A stretch of 64,000 nt of DNA from Metarhizium brunneum (Eukaryota; Ascomycota; Sordariomycetes; Hypocreales; Clavicipitaceae), in the NCBI RefSeq assembly GCF_013426205.1, contig NC_089427.1, forward strand, positions 62,001 to 126,000, given 5' to 3'. A program made the translations under genes and the position numbers. The notes below the pieces were generated by a model that did not search any database, had not been told where the DNA came from, and saw only the letters and a list, made by a program, of their open reading frames with translations. Shown here piece after piece: positions 10,160 through 21,352 of the stretch; the first letter of the stretch is position 1, and every line of letters begins with the position of its first letter.

Positions 10160-11539
10160 AGCACAATTGTCATATTTTGTTTGTGACAACTATCTACGCC
10201 ATGTATATTACGGGTTCATCAAGGGTGAGGGCTCAAAGTGTGGTTGGCATCAGGGCCTGGATGCCTAATAGGCGGTCAAATCGCCTTGACCGGTTGCTGC
10301 AGCACCATGCCCTCTAGTTAGGGATCTGCAAATCTGGGGCAAAACTGTCTGTGTGTAGATAGAGCTGCAAGACAACGCTAGTTGCTATGCAATATTACCT
10401 TTGGTACAAGTCTAGCCTCGCCACTCGCTGTGAGACAGTATTATGCCAATGCCCTGATATCGTCCTATCGAACTCCCCATATGATCAAAACATCACGCAG
10501 CTAGCGGCGACGACTCGCTCCTCCCGTGCAAAATACTAGTAAGGTGTTTCTATGATGGTTGCCCGACATGATGGAAGAGATAGGTCTCATTTCAGTCCTC
10601 CATCTTTGAGTGCCGGTCATTGGCGGCAATCTCAAAGACACGCAAACCTGAAGCTGGTGGTTTATCTAGCTGCAAATCCTTCTTACTTCCTGCGTCTGTG
10701 TCTGGATTGGACAGGTCCAATGAACTCTGAAGTACCAGGGCCTGGATATAAATTGTACCTTCGTTGATAATTCGTCTGTGTCTTTTCCAAATCAATGGGC
10801 TATGCAGTCTGAATGCTCGATTAACGGCGAGATTATCTTGGGAGAGAAGGGCATTCGGGGAGAGATCTGCTTCTAGGTGTGGGAGGGTGGTGTTGCGATA
10901 ATAATATAAGCAATTGGTTTTCTGCACAGTTCAAACAACAGTTTGTGGCCTACCCTTATTGGGCGGCTCGGGAAATCCAGTGTCTCTGCGCTGGCAATGG
11001 ATTTCTATTGATTTGAGCGCAGAGGCCGCCGGCCGGAGCTGTGGTGGTTTCGTCGCTTCTATATATGTACGTGTCACTCGAGCCCGGCTACGAAACGAAG
11101 CATCGTATCAAGACAGAAGTCATACGATAATTAAAACACGAGTCATCTCTGGATAGGACAAAAGGGCAAGCAATATAAGGGGAGATAGTTTCCGGTGTAG
11201 GTTTATAACATGACACTCAAATATGGGCTGGAGTGAAGCGTCGGGTGAATTTTGCAATTAAAGTCACCATCAGAATCTGGGACCTCGCTAATCACATATG
11301 CTTCTCATCGGCCTATAGCTTGTAATCCCTACTCTGCGAAATGACTGGCTGAAGACTTGGCAGTCGACGATAACAATGAAAGGCAGCCTTACCCGTCGAA
11401 CTAATGTTTGTCGCCACCTACAACTCCTCCAATATTAGTGTCGAGAGTCCTTGCGGGACTAACACATCCCAGCGACAGGGACTTGGCAATAGAAGACAGT
11501 TCAGACGGCTGGAACATAGAGCATAAACGCCGAGTTCCG
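10160..11539. other. Intergenic, no gene recognised
   Basis: This 1.4-kb stretch of ordinary base composition lies between the ATPase stop and the first recognisable PKS relic. Several short open frames exist, but none resembles a known family or shows coding-like continuity. The last few hundred bases may be PKS sequence too decayed to recognise. Confidence 0.5.
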
Positions 11540-14118
11540 TCAAAATTCTTAGTTGGATAGTCACGAGACGATCGAAGTACTGCTTGCCAGCAGCCCTAGC
11601 ACGCCAGGTTCCGAATTACTTCGGGTCATAGGATCAAGGCTTGCGGATATTGTGACAGAAAACGCATCGCCGATTGATCTGGGCATGCAGGACGATCTCT
11701 TGGCGAGATTCTACCACGGGACTTTCGGCATACCCGAGAGTTTGGAGCGCCTAGCAAGGACTGTCGGGCAGATTTTGCACCGTCACCCACGTATTCGCTG
11801 CCTCGAAAATCGGCGCAGGTACAGGAGCAGCAATAAGAGCAACATTGCGCGAGAATGGATGCCTATTTTCTGAGTACACCTTTACCGACATCTCTTCTGG
11901 TTTCTTTGCCTCGGCTCAGGATAGTCTTAGGAAGCATGCTAATGGCATGGTATTTAGACGTCTTGATATAAGCAAAGATGTTTGTTCTCAGGGCTTCGAA
12001 TCGCACTCGTACGACTGGATTATTGCTTCGGTACTAGTCGCCATTAAAATACAAAAAAACTCAGCAGCATATATCGGTGCTATATTTGGTGCGTTTTCTG
12101 GTTGGTGGCTAGGTGCCAACGATAGACGTTTGTTATCGCCTTGCATCGATATCGCGGAGTGGGACGACCTCTTAAAACAGACCGGCTTCTCTGGTTGCGA
12201 TAGTTTTGCATTCGAGCCAGATCCTTTGGTACATCCTGCTAACATCTTCGTATCGCAGGCCGTGGATGAGAGGATAATGTTTCTGCGGAACCCATTTGTC
12301 GCCGCACCGTCTTCTGGCATCGTCATCTCAAAATTGGTTTTGCTTGGCGGGGAGAATGATGAAAATGGCTCACTCGTGACTCGTGCCTCAGCTGACTTCC
12401 CTACTTCAACCGTACTGCGCGAGCAATGCAAACTACCGGGAGCTGAATGAAACTTAAACTCTGGGCATTGACTCGGAGACATTTGTTGTCAGTCTTGTGG
12501 ATCTCGATCAACCACTCTTCCAACAGCTCACTGAAGCTGCTTGGGAGTCCCTAAAGGAAATGCTGCAACGAGTTGGAAGTCTTGTATGGGTGACTCGAGG
12601 CCGGCGTGCGAAGAAGCCTCACTCCAACATGTTGGTCGGAATCATGCGGTCCGTATTGAATGAGATTCCCGACATGGCTACACAGTTCCTAGATTTCGAA
12701 CATGAGAGGCAATTGGATGTAAAGATTTTGGGTAGCGCTGTGCTACAGTTTGCTAGAGCGGTCAAACTGAAGCAAGACGACACTTTCGTGGACATGTTGC
12801 ATACAATTGAGCCAGAGCTGAGTGTCCAGAAGGATGTCACGATGGCTACCTCGTCTGAAAACGGAGGCAGCAATGAACGACCGGTACAATGCATCCCGCC
12901 GCCGTGTTTCGACAATAATCCCAACTGCCCAAGAATCCATTAGTCTTGGGCCCGCTAAGCTTGGTTACTACGTCCGTCGAGATCGCACCGGTACATTGAG
13001 AAGTGTCAAAAACACATCGAGCCCAGTTGTACGAGTTCCTCACTCACTTTTGACGCCTATGCGTCTACATGGACATTTTTCGCTATTCTGGTCCCTCGGA
13101 ATACGCATCAATACTCTGGCCCCTGTAATTGCCTTGTCGCCATTAAACGAGGAGGTGGTTTGTCTAGAGATCTGGATCCCAGTCCCTGTTGATACTTGGG
13201 GATTTTGAAGACGGGGACAGGGTTTTACTTCAACATGCGGAGCCTGCGCTTGCCAAAGTGATGCAAGCAGAAGGGCAGAGGAGAAGTGTCGAAGTTGTAT
13301 GCACCACAACTCATAATTGTACATCAAGCGAGCGGCTCATACTACACCCCAACGCCTCAGAGAGGAGCATGAAAGCTTTACTACCTGAGTCAATCGCCGT
13401 TTTCGCAGATTTTGGAGTCACCGGGGAGAGTAGTCGTGTTTCGCAGCAGATTCGCCGTCATCTGAATGCTACAGGCAGACGAGAAACCATCCAAACCATC
13501 TTTGGCGGACTCGCAAGGAAACTCACAGAAAAGACGAAAGAAAAATTTCAAATTATGCTGGAGGATTCCGTTGCCAGTGCCGTGTGTGGCCTTGTACCAA
13601 CCATTCAGGTGACAAACGCGGCAAATGTCATCGGGCTCGCAAATATCGATATCATCAAAGGCCATCTTGCGTACCAATACATTGTCGACTGGACAATAGG
13701 GGACCGAGTGCCTGCTTTGGTGGAGCCAATTGATACTCATCCGTTATTCTCTTCCGACGAGACATACTGGCTCGTTGGCCCGGCCGGATCCTTGGGTCTT
13801 TCGCTCTGCGAATGGATGATGCGCAAGGGTGCCCGTCACATTGCTATCTCTAGTCGAAACCCCAAAGTTGAGTCAGACTGGTTCAAGATGGCGGATTCCG
13901 TGGGGGTCGTTGTTAAAGTGACTTCATGGGGCGTTTACTCTTTTATTTTTCTCGCTACACGAAATGGCCGAACTAAAAGTGACGTAGTGATATCATTTAT
14001 ATGCAGGAATTACAAACAACATACGAAGAGATACGTTCCAACATGCCTCCTATTGCAGGAGTATGTCAAGGTGCTAGTAAGATCGAACCATGCCCGCTTT
14101 GAGAAATTCACCAGCTAA
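11540..14118 (+). pseudogene. PKS relic C: methyltransferase-linker-ketoreductase of a PKS-NRPS/LovB-type synthase
   Basis: Pieces in three shifting frames read as successive parts of one synthase. They are a C-methyltransferase start (SELLRVIGSRLAD, LARTVGQILHRHP), its SAM motif (IGAGTGAAIRATLREN, restored only by skipping one extra A near 11805) and FTDISSGFF. The methyltransferase end has FGAFSGWWLG and EWDDLLKQTGFSG, with roughly 40 residues deleted in between. The post-methyltransferase linker (VDLDQPLFQQLT, LVWVTRGRRAKKP) starts at about 12490. A segment with NDRYNASRRR needs another frame change near 12850. A ketoreductase start (TYWLVGPAGSLGLSLCEWMMRKGARH) occupies about 13765-13910 and then breaks off. 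The wording is closest to PKS-NRPS or lovastatin-nonaketide-type synthases. Frameshifts, deletion and loss of both ends make it non-functional. Confidence 0.82.
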
Positions 14119-15110
14119 TAATAAGCAGTGGTATTTCATGATATTCAGTTGTCAGCGATGAGCATTCATCACCTTAAAGGTTGAGGCTTAATAAACTAGC
14201 CTTACACGGTTATAAGCATTGTTTTTATGCTGCCACGCTGACCGGCCTCTCACAAGAAGAATTGTGCTTGGTGCGACCAGACCCCAATCAGGCTCATGTC
14301 TCCGCAGATGTTCGGAGAAGCGGCGATGAGAGCTCAATATACAGCCTAGTATGCTGTCAGCGTGCCAATTCGCAACCAACAACACAGCCTGCCTCAATCA
14401 AGGCTGTACGAGTAATATTAGCAGGAATAAATTGCCAGGAAGCGATATACAATAATAATATCTTATATATATATGCGCATCGTACCACCTACAGATCAGT
14501 GTTTATATTGTACTTTATCGTATTATCAATATCGTATTATTAATATTGCGTCGGTCTCCGTCCTACCCAGGTCCGCCCCCAAGTCAATCCTTCACGAATT
14601 ACCAACCAACGGCCAGCCGGCTTACCAACACTACTTATCCGGGTCAAGGGAAAGGCAAAGCTTACAAGCCATTACATGGTGCGGACCACGCCCTAACTTT
14701 ACCGCAAAGATACTACCGCGGAATAAATATTATTAATAAATTATTAAATATTATATTTAAAAATAATATTTATATATTTCTCTAATATAAATTCTAAAGT
14801 AGCTAGCAAATTATAGGAGTGTATTAGACACAAGTATTATCCTCTCAATAGCGGCCTTTTGGTTATCATTTAATACCATAGCCTCACATTTACACTCATA
14901 ATAAATCACACTATACAGTCACATCCGAGGGTGGAAGGGCCACCTGAATTCAAGAGCATATACGGAAAGCAAATGAGGCGTGTTGGTCTGATGACACTTC
15001 ACATCGCCACCTTTACCACCAATTCGCAAGTCACCACTAGTAGACGAGATAGGATACGCCAAGGCCGCCGACTGGGCCAGTGACACTACTCCCCGTTGCA
15101 TTCTTTTTTT
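14119..15110. other. Intergenic, A+T-rich, no gene recognised
   Basis: About 1 kb between the PKS relic and the 3' end of the membrane-protein gene. It becomes A+T-rich between about 14400 and 14930, with runs of TA, and may mark a minor repeat or RIP-affected edge. No supportable gene. Confidence 0.5.
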
Positions 15111-16482
15111 TTACCATGGCGATGCTCTTACTTCCACGTCCTGTTGCACTCTGATGGCGTCATTCGTGCTCTGACGATGTGGCGACTGACCCTGCATCTC
15201 CCATCCAGTCACCTCGACCGAGTAGTGGCCATGCTGCTGTGACGGCAAACATATCCTGCTTTGACTCTCGTTGGTGGCGCTGGCGTTGAGCTCAGAGTCA
15301 TTGACGTACTTTGACTTGGAGGATGCCATGCGCGAGGAAACGGCGTTGTCGTACTGCTCGGTCATGAGAGTTCCTCGGCTTTGGCTCGACCACGCCAACG
15401 AGATCTTGCTTGCCAAAGGCTTGAAGTATAGAGCGTCCAAGAACCGGGACAGAGATAATATGGCCGGAATACAGATACTGATAAGGATCGCCGGCGTCTC
15501 GATGGTGAACCAGTAGAAGGTCGGCGCAGCCTCATCTGTTTGCGAATTAGAGTGGAAATGGCAAAGCACGGCCTGTAATGCAAAGGCTCACAAGTAATGT
15601 CGCGAGTGATGTCATCTCCCATCTTGATGACGGTAACCAGTCGACCCAGGGATACGACGATGGAGCTGCGGCGATTTAGTTTCCAATGGTCCGGTTGAGA
15701 ATGTTCAACAGACAGAATGCTTACCAGTAACCGAGCGTGAAGATGCCAATGACAGCCATCTTCCTCCAGGGCGTCATCTTCAAACCCCATATTTTCGGCA
15801 TGGGAATCAGCAAAATGGCAAGATCGATGACGACACTGGGAATGGCACTGCCCATGAACAGCACTGACGCATCGGTGCATTTCCCAGGAAGCATTGGGTG
15901 CCAGTTCCTGAGCGACTTGCACTGGAAGATGGTGCCCAACACAATGCCAATAAACCAGGCAGCGTTGGCGGCGTGGGTGATGATGACGGCATTGTTGAAC
16001 CATGGCGGCGACACGTTGGGAGGAAAGATGCGGGCGAGGAAAAACAGGGCGGATGCCTTGGCCATGGCGAGATGTATGTCGTAGATGAAGTAGACGGCGA
16101 AAAGCATGCGCAGAATCTTGACGACGTTCTCGGGCGGCACGACCCAAATGTGCTTTCCGGATCCCAAGTCGAACATGACCAAGCTCATGACGAGCTGCAC
16201 CAACATGAATATCTGATGACCAGTTAGTCGCGGGTCAGCAAACGTCACGCGACGGCCTGGGCCAAATCCAAAACCTACCGTGGATACTAAAGCTGTCCAA
16301 TCATCCCACCAAAGACTTTTGAAATGCCCAGGCGAGCTCTCTGCGATGAGTCGCGAGGCAAAGCGAAGTGCCATCATGACCGAGATGACGACAATCATGG
16401 CAATGCAGAGAGCCACCAAGGGAGGAGAGCGGTCATCGAAGGAGCCCGGGGGCAACTCAGTGCCATCTGTTGGTGACGACAT
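15111..16482 (-). CDS. SAT4/rhodopsin-domain integral membrane protein (396 aa, 4 exons)
   Basis: Exons are 16482-16279, 16212-15725, 15665-15592 and 15535-15111 (1,191 nt), with clean GT-AG borders. Hydrophobic segments are spaced as in the seven-helix fungal SAT4/rhodopsin-like family (PTH11-related). Family hallmarks include the WWDDWTAL motif after helix 2, the long SGKHIWVVPPE loop, the MAKASALFFLARIF helix, a CTDA segment with its Cys, an IPMPKIWGLKM loop, and the YWFTIETPAILISICIPAI end. A polar Ser/Asn/Gln-rich cytoplasmic tail follows. Members act as putative receptors or membrane scaffolds; no ligand is known. The gene appears intact although it lies between two decayed biosynthetic genes. 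Confidence 0.85.
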
Positions 16483-17067
16483 GGCTTGTTCAATTCGAGG
16501 ATGGTATACGAAGCACCAAAAAAATGAATATTGAAGCGGCGCGGCTGCGTCTTCTCAAAGCGTCTTGACAGTTGCGGTTTGGGTGGCTAGGAGTTGAAGG
16601 TGTGGCGAATCTTGAGCGACCAGAGTTAAATTCGGTAGAGGACGGCTCCCTTGGTCGCGGAGTCTCTGTTGTCTGGTACTTGAGGGTGCCGTCGACGAGG
16701 CATGCATCGATATCACCGCAGCCTCATGCCTGTTCGATGCAGGTATACAAAGACGGGCTGGGCCGAGGGCAGGTACTCCATTGGGGGCTGTCCCGAACTA
16801 GCATTAGCCGAAATCCAAACCTTCTACTGTACTATGCATCTAGAGTATATCTGACCACTTTGTGCTATGGTCATCCGAGCCCGATGCGATGCAGTAGACG
16901 GGTAAGGCCCGGCTATTAGGGTCTCGAACTTGCTGCATCTTGTTGGTGTAGACCTGAGTCCACGTATTAGCGGCCATCTGATCAACGGTCCAAACCAGCA
17001 TTTGCCAGTCACCTTGCCCATTTCCAAAGGGTTCAGGGTCAACATCTTCGAGGGAATCAAATCGACC
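16483..17067. other. Intergenic between membrane protein and enoylreductase relic
   Basis: About 0.6 kb holding the promoter of the minus-strand membrane-protein gene. The segment just before 17068 may contain remains of the enoylreductase leader, but no homologous wording is recognisable. Confidence 0.45.
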
Positions 17068-17346
17068 ATGATGGCCATTGTAGCGCAAGGCAGAGGCCTC
17101 GTTTCCATTGTTGAAGTGCCCAAGCTAGTTGTCCCAGGCGCCGGATGGATCCTCGGCAAGGTCGAGGCCATTACTGTTAACCTTACCGACTGGAAGCACA
17201 TCGATTATAAATGGACCAACGCTGGCTACCGTGTAGGCTGCGACTACTCGGGAGTCGTTGAAGAGGCGGATAGCAAGTTAGCCCAATTTACAAAGGGGTT
17301 TTCCGTAGCAGTGGACTACCAGGTCACGGGTCTGCCATCAGAATGA
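17068..17346 (+). pseudogene. Truncated trans-acting enoylreductase (ToxD/LovC-like) fragment
   Basis: From an ATG at 17068 the frame encodes about 92 residues resembling the N-terminal GroES-like domain of medium-chain enoylreductases that partner PKSs: MMAIVAQGRGLVSIVEVPK, then ITVNLTDWKHIDY, RVGCDYSGVVEE and FTKGFSVAVDYQ. Family members are about 350-370 aa with a nucleotide-binding domain, which is entirely missing; a stop follows at once. A LovC-type partner beside a LovB-like relic (11540-14118) is the combination expected for a synthase lacking its own enoylreductase, so both are probably remains of one cluster. Confidence 0.7.
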
Positions 17347-17612
17347 CAAGATGAAGACGTTTCAAAAATTTATTCTAAACTAGTGGTGGTATTTTGGTTT
17401 CTCTGGAACCGAATGGATCTATCGAATCGCTGCCCGCCGGTATGTTGTCCATCACAGATAAGCCGAAATGAATTTAATGTACACACATCAGGCTGGTCCA
17501 CAACCTGACTTGTCGCCCGTGACATCCAATGTCTAACCTCATGTCAAAGGTTGCGTCAAAAGCCCAAACTAATCTTCTTCTCGGTGCCACTTAATATCCT
17601 CTACTTTGTTCC

Positions 17613-18713
17613 TCACGCAGGCGAAGCGAACCCGAGGCGACGATTACCAACGTCATATACAACAAAGGCTGCTTGAAGGGCGGGAGTTCCAAAAATTGTT
17701 GTTTTGCCGCGTTGAATTGCAGAAAGGCAAAACCCGTTCTGAGGTAGACCAGTGGGACCAAGGTCTAGGTACTTTCCGGGAATAGTGATGACGGTGTTCT
17801 CAACGTTGAATGAGAAGTCGGGCAGCGGGTTGCCACATTTAAACACGTATTGAAAATTGCCACCGCCAGTACTGGTTGGCACCTTCCTGTAATAGGCCCT
17901 CGCAACATTTTCAGGAACAAATATCCCAGATGTGCCCGTGTCAGCTACGGCTTGAAGTTCTTCCACCTGAACTGGGTCATCCCCAATTTTGTACCCAGTG
18001 CTGTTGAACATCCAGTGTTGATCGTGAGTGACGGGCGTATACGTGATGCTTCCAGTGTATTTAGTGTTGTCGATGAACCCAAAATCAAGAGAACCTCCTA
18101 ATTGCTTCAGTTAGCCATGTCACATGCAGCATGGAAGGGTATAATGTGTCGTACCGCCGTTAAACTTGAAGTGGGACGTAAATAACGGCTGGTCCAAAGA
18201 CTTAATGTGAGTACTGGACCATGTTTTCACATGCTCTCCCGCTTGGTTAACACCAGTCTGGTCGGGACGAAACTCCAGTCCGAAGATGCCAGAAATTTTC
18301 GGATCAACCTTATAATCGGTCCGAGAAGCCGATTCGATAGCCTGATTAGGAAAAGGTACACCCCCGAGTGTCACAACGTCCTCGTAGATGTTGGTACCGT
18401 CGGCATAACCTGTTCCGTACGTAATCTTCCACGTGTATCCAGTAAGATTACGGGCAGTCGTGCTCTTCGGTATATCCCACAGCTTATGATTGTTCCAGCT
18501 CGATTCAGTATCCGTACTGTACACCCAAAAGTCGGTGGAACCAGTATCAGGCACAAGAGGCAACTTCTGGGGTGGAGTACCAAGTTCGACTTCGACCACA
18601 AACTCATTCACCTTGCCCGGAATTGGCTCAGCAGCAAGAGAGAAAGTCGACGCAGCCACCTCTACAGCACTGAGGCTTATGGATGCAAAAGCAAGTGTTT
18701 TGAGCGAAGGCAT
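17613..18713 (-). CDS. Secreted pepsin-like aspartic protease (347 aa, 2 exons)
   Basis: Exons are 18713-18155 and 18097-17613 (1,044 nt), with intron 18154-18098 (gtacga...ttag). The protein begins with a signal-like MPSLKTLAFASISLSAVEVA. It carries both catalytic aspartates of family A1: Asp56 in VPDTGSTDFWV and Asp239 in ADTGTSGIFV. The flap-region tyrosine (ITYGTGYADG), the SGIFGLEF segment and the C-terminal FGTPALQAAFVVYDVGNRRLGFA are all in place. The spacer after the signal is short, about 30 residues, so any propeptide would be small. The likely role is secreted acid proteolysis in nutrition or host degradation. No defect seen. Confidence 0.92.
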
Positions 18714-20739
18714 GTCGATCAGTGGTTGAGTCGAGCTAGGAGGTGTTTGTTGTAGGAATTACTTTCAAAGAGTTTTTGAAAAGGTGCTAGCAGAGGCAGC
18801 TCTTCTTATATGATGGATGATTTGTGACTGGACTGTTGTGTACAGTTCCAGCTTAAGCAGCCGGTTAAGCCATCTTTATAGAGATAGCGATGCCCAAGTA
18901 AGCCTCCTCACAGGCCTGCAAAGGTAATACGCATGAATCCGAGCATTGAATGTAATTTCCGTCTTGAAACTTTGCTCGTATTAGTCGAATGAGAATACTA
19001 GGCATATTTTGCTATCTGCAGGACTCGAAAGGTCCGCGATTGGTCGAAGGTGATTGCTGGCCGGGCATATCCAGGTCGGCATATCACGACATAAGCTTAA
19101 ACTCGGCTGTCCCGGCCGGTGGGAGTACCAGGCATTTATGCATATCGTGCCAAGATAGTTTATGCATATCGCGCCAGGATATAAAACACGCAGTGTCGGG
19201 CTCAGAAGTGCCGGGACAACGGTTCAAGACCTTTCAGGAAGGTGTCAAAGACGCATATGAAGCTAAGCGTGGCTTGCACGTGGGCGGTGCACCTTGACTT
19301 TACTAGCACTATATTTAGAGGAAATGCTCTACGGAGTCATCAGCGTACTTTTACCCCCAGACCTTGACTCGTGTCACATCCCACCTTTTTGTTTCTCGCG
19401 TACAACTTATCCGGCATTTTCCCATGGCTATATTCGGGCTAGAGCAACTTGGACTTCTTTCTGCTCCAGAGGGAACGGACGACGAGTTGCGCTTGCGATT
19501 ATGCCTAATTGGGCTTAGAATAGACCAGGTTTTCTTGACGTGATTGAAGAGACATCGATAGTAAGAAAGCTGGCTACACCGCCTTTGTTGCGAAGTCAAT
19601 ACCTATAGGTTTTTAGGTCAGAAAGGCATGGACAGGGGAAAAAGTCATGCCGGCAAAGCCATTCCCGTTTCCAATGCACCATCAGCTGTTTGTTCAGGAA
19701 TACGTGTCATAGGCAGCGTGTGTGGCATGCTTTGCTATGGGACTATTGCCAATACCGGACCGAAACCACCGTCTACAAGACCATTCGACTCAGCCACGAG
19801 ACGTAATGCTGCTAGTAGTAGCATCAATGCGGGAGACTTTGCACGCTAGGTTCATGTTGACCAGCTTCCTTATTCGGATCAGCGTGAACCGCCGACAAGC
19901 CTGACTTGAAAATATTCCATGTTCCCTCAATTGATCACGACATCAATAGATGAGCCAAGGCTCTGCAGACTATCAGGGTCGCATGGCTATGCTATCGAGG
20001 CTGACTCGCGCAATGGTAATAAATCTCGGCTGTCGTTGCCATGTAAATTAAGGCCATGGGGAATTCACGGGAACTGCACGGGATGAAACGTTCCAGATAA
20101 ACTCCGCAATCGTTCGGTGTGGCGTTACGGACCCTGCTCGACAGGGCATCGATCCTTGAGTGAGTGCCGGCTGATTCATCGATTGGACATGCAATAAAGA
20201 CTGCTTCGGCCCCAGGTCTGCTCATGGTCGGCCGCGTAGCATGATTTCGCTCAAGAAGCGACTACAGGGGTATTCATTCGTTCTCATCGCGCTGTTCCCA
20301 GTCGTAATTAGCCCACTGAGCGGCGGCTAGTCCTCCGCGTATTGCCCCAGGTGCCGCCTTGTTTCAACTATCTGCACCCAGGTGCCAAGCTATTAGATGT
20401 CCATGTCAACATTGAACGTCTGTAGGGCGTAGTGGGGACGTCTGGTCGGTTTTTTTTTCGGGCGCCTTAATTTGGATGGCTTGGTGGTTCATGTTGCCGT
20501 CTGGTGCATTATCCTTTCACCTTCGTTCTGATGTTGGACCCCCAACTTGCCCTGCAGCAAAATCAGACAGATTGACAAAAATATACTCTGCCAGTCAGGC
20601 ATCTTTGGACCACCAGACCTAACTGTTGATCAAAAATCCTGGAACCCCACAAATTCTGCCAATAAGATCAATTGATTATTTATGTACTCCCAGCTACTAC
20701 TAGACCCTATTATAGGGTGGGTGTAGTTTCAATATTGGA
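18714..20739. other. Intergenic, no gene recognised
   Basis: A 2-kb stretch between the protease and the A+T block. Near 19134-19183 a 24-25-bp unit with the core TTTATGCATATCG is tandemly duplicated just before ATATAAAA, like the promoter of a lost gene. Base composition is normal until about 20.65 kb and then drops into the A+T block. Confidence 0.5.
19134..19183 (+). repeat. Tandem 24-25-bp repeat next to a TATA-like word
   Basis: Two adjacent units share TTTATGCATATCG, then GCCA and GATA with single-base differences, followed by ATATAAAACACG. No gene with this promoter is recognisable downstream. Confidence 0.45.
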
Positions 20740-20759
20740 GCGTGATTCCCGGAATTAGG
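20740..20759 (+). repeat. Left terminal inverted repeat of the A/T block
   Basis: gcgtgattcccggaattagg matches the reverse complement of 30030-30049 at 19 of 20 positions (t versus g at position 8). Such GC-containing 20-mers are improbable by chance at both edges of an A/T desert. Confidence 0.65.
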
Positions 20760-20905
20760 GTCAAAAGATTGAGTTTAACTTTTCGACCCTAGTCACTATA
20801 TTCTCCACGCATTTAAGATAGGGATATTACTTTATACTTTTCCGCAGCTATTTTGAGGCTTTTTGGGGCCTTTCCAGGCTTTTTAGGGCTTTTAAGCTTT
20901 TCTAG

Positions 20906-21352
20906 TATTACAACCCAGTTACAAGCTGTAGTGTAGGTTATAGGTTAAGCCAGCTATATAAGCTATAAAATAATATAAGTATAATAAGTAATAAATTAAT
21001 AATTAAAATAAGTTATTAATAAGAAAAAGTTTATTAATTATTTAATAAATTTTAAATAAATTAATAATATATATATAATTATAATTTATTAAGATTTTAA
21101 TAAATAATAAGTAAATATTATAATATATAAAAACCCTTAAATTTATTTTATAAATAAACTTTAATTTTTTAGCTTTTAATATAAATTATTATATTAAATA
21201 AGCTTTACTTATAACTTTTTAATTTTAATTATTTAATTATAATTTATAACTTATTATTAATATAATAATTAATTATTTAAATTAATTATTTTAATTATTT
21301 TATTAATATAAATTATAATTAGTTTATTTCTTAAAAACTTTAATTATTATAT
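20906..21352 (+). repeat. Left LTR-like direct repeat
   Basis: About 447 bp matching 29101-29547 at a constant offset of about 8,195 bp. The differences are almost all C/T or G/A. This copy keeps C and G at its outer left end (acaacccagttacaagctg) but is pure A/T at its inner end. Confidence 0.7.

Noticed and set aside
19992..20225. 77-codon minus-strand open frame (MSRPGAEAVFIACPIDESAG)
   Set aside because: Slightly protein-like wording, but no family recognised, no GT-AG extension and no neighbouring context. Not reported as a gene.
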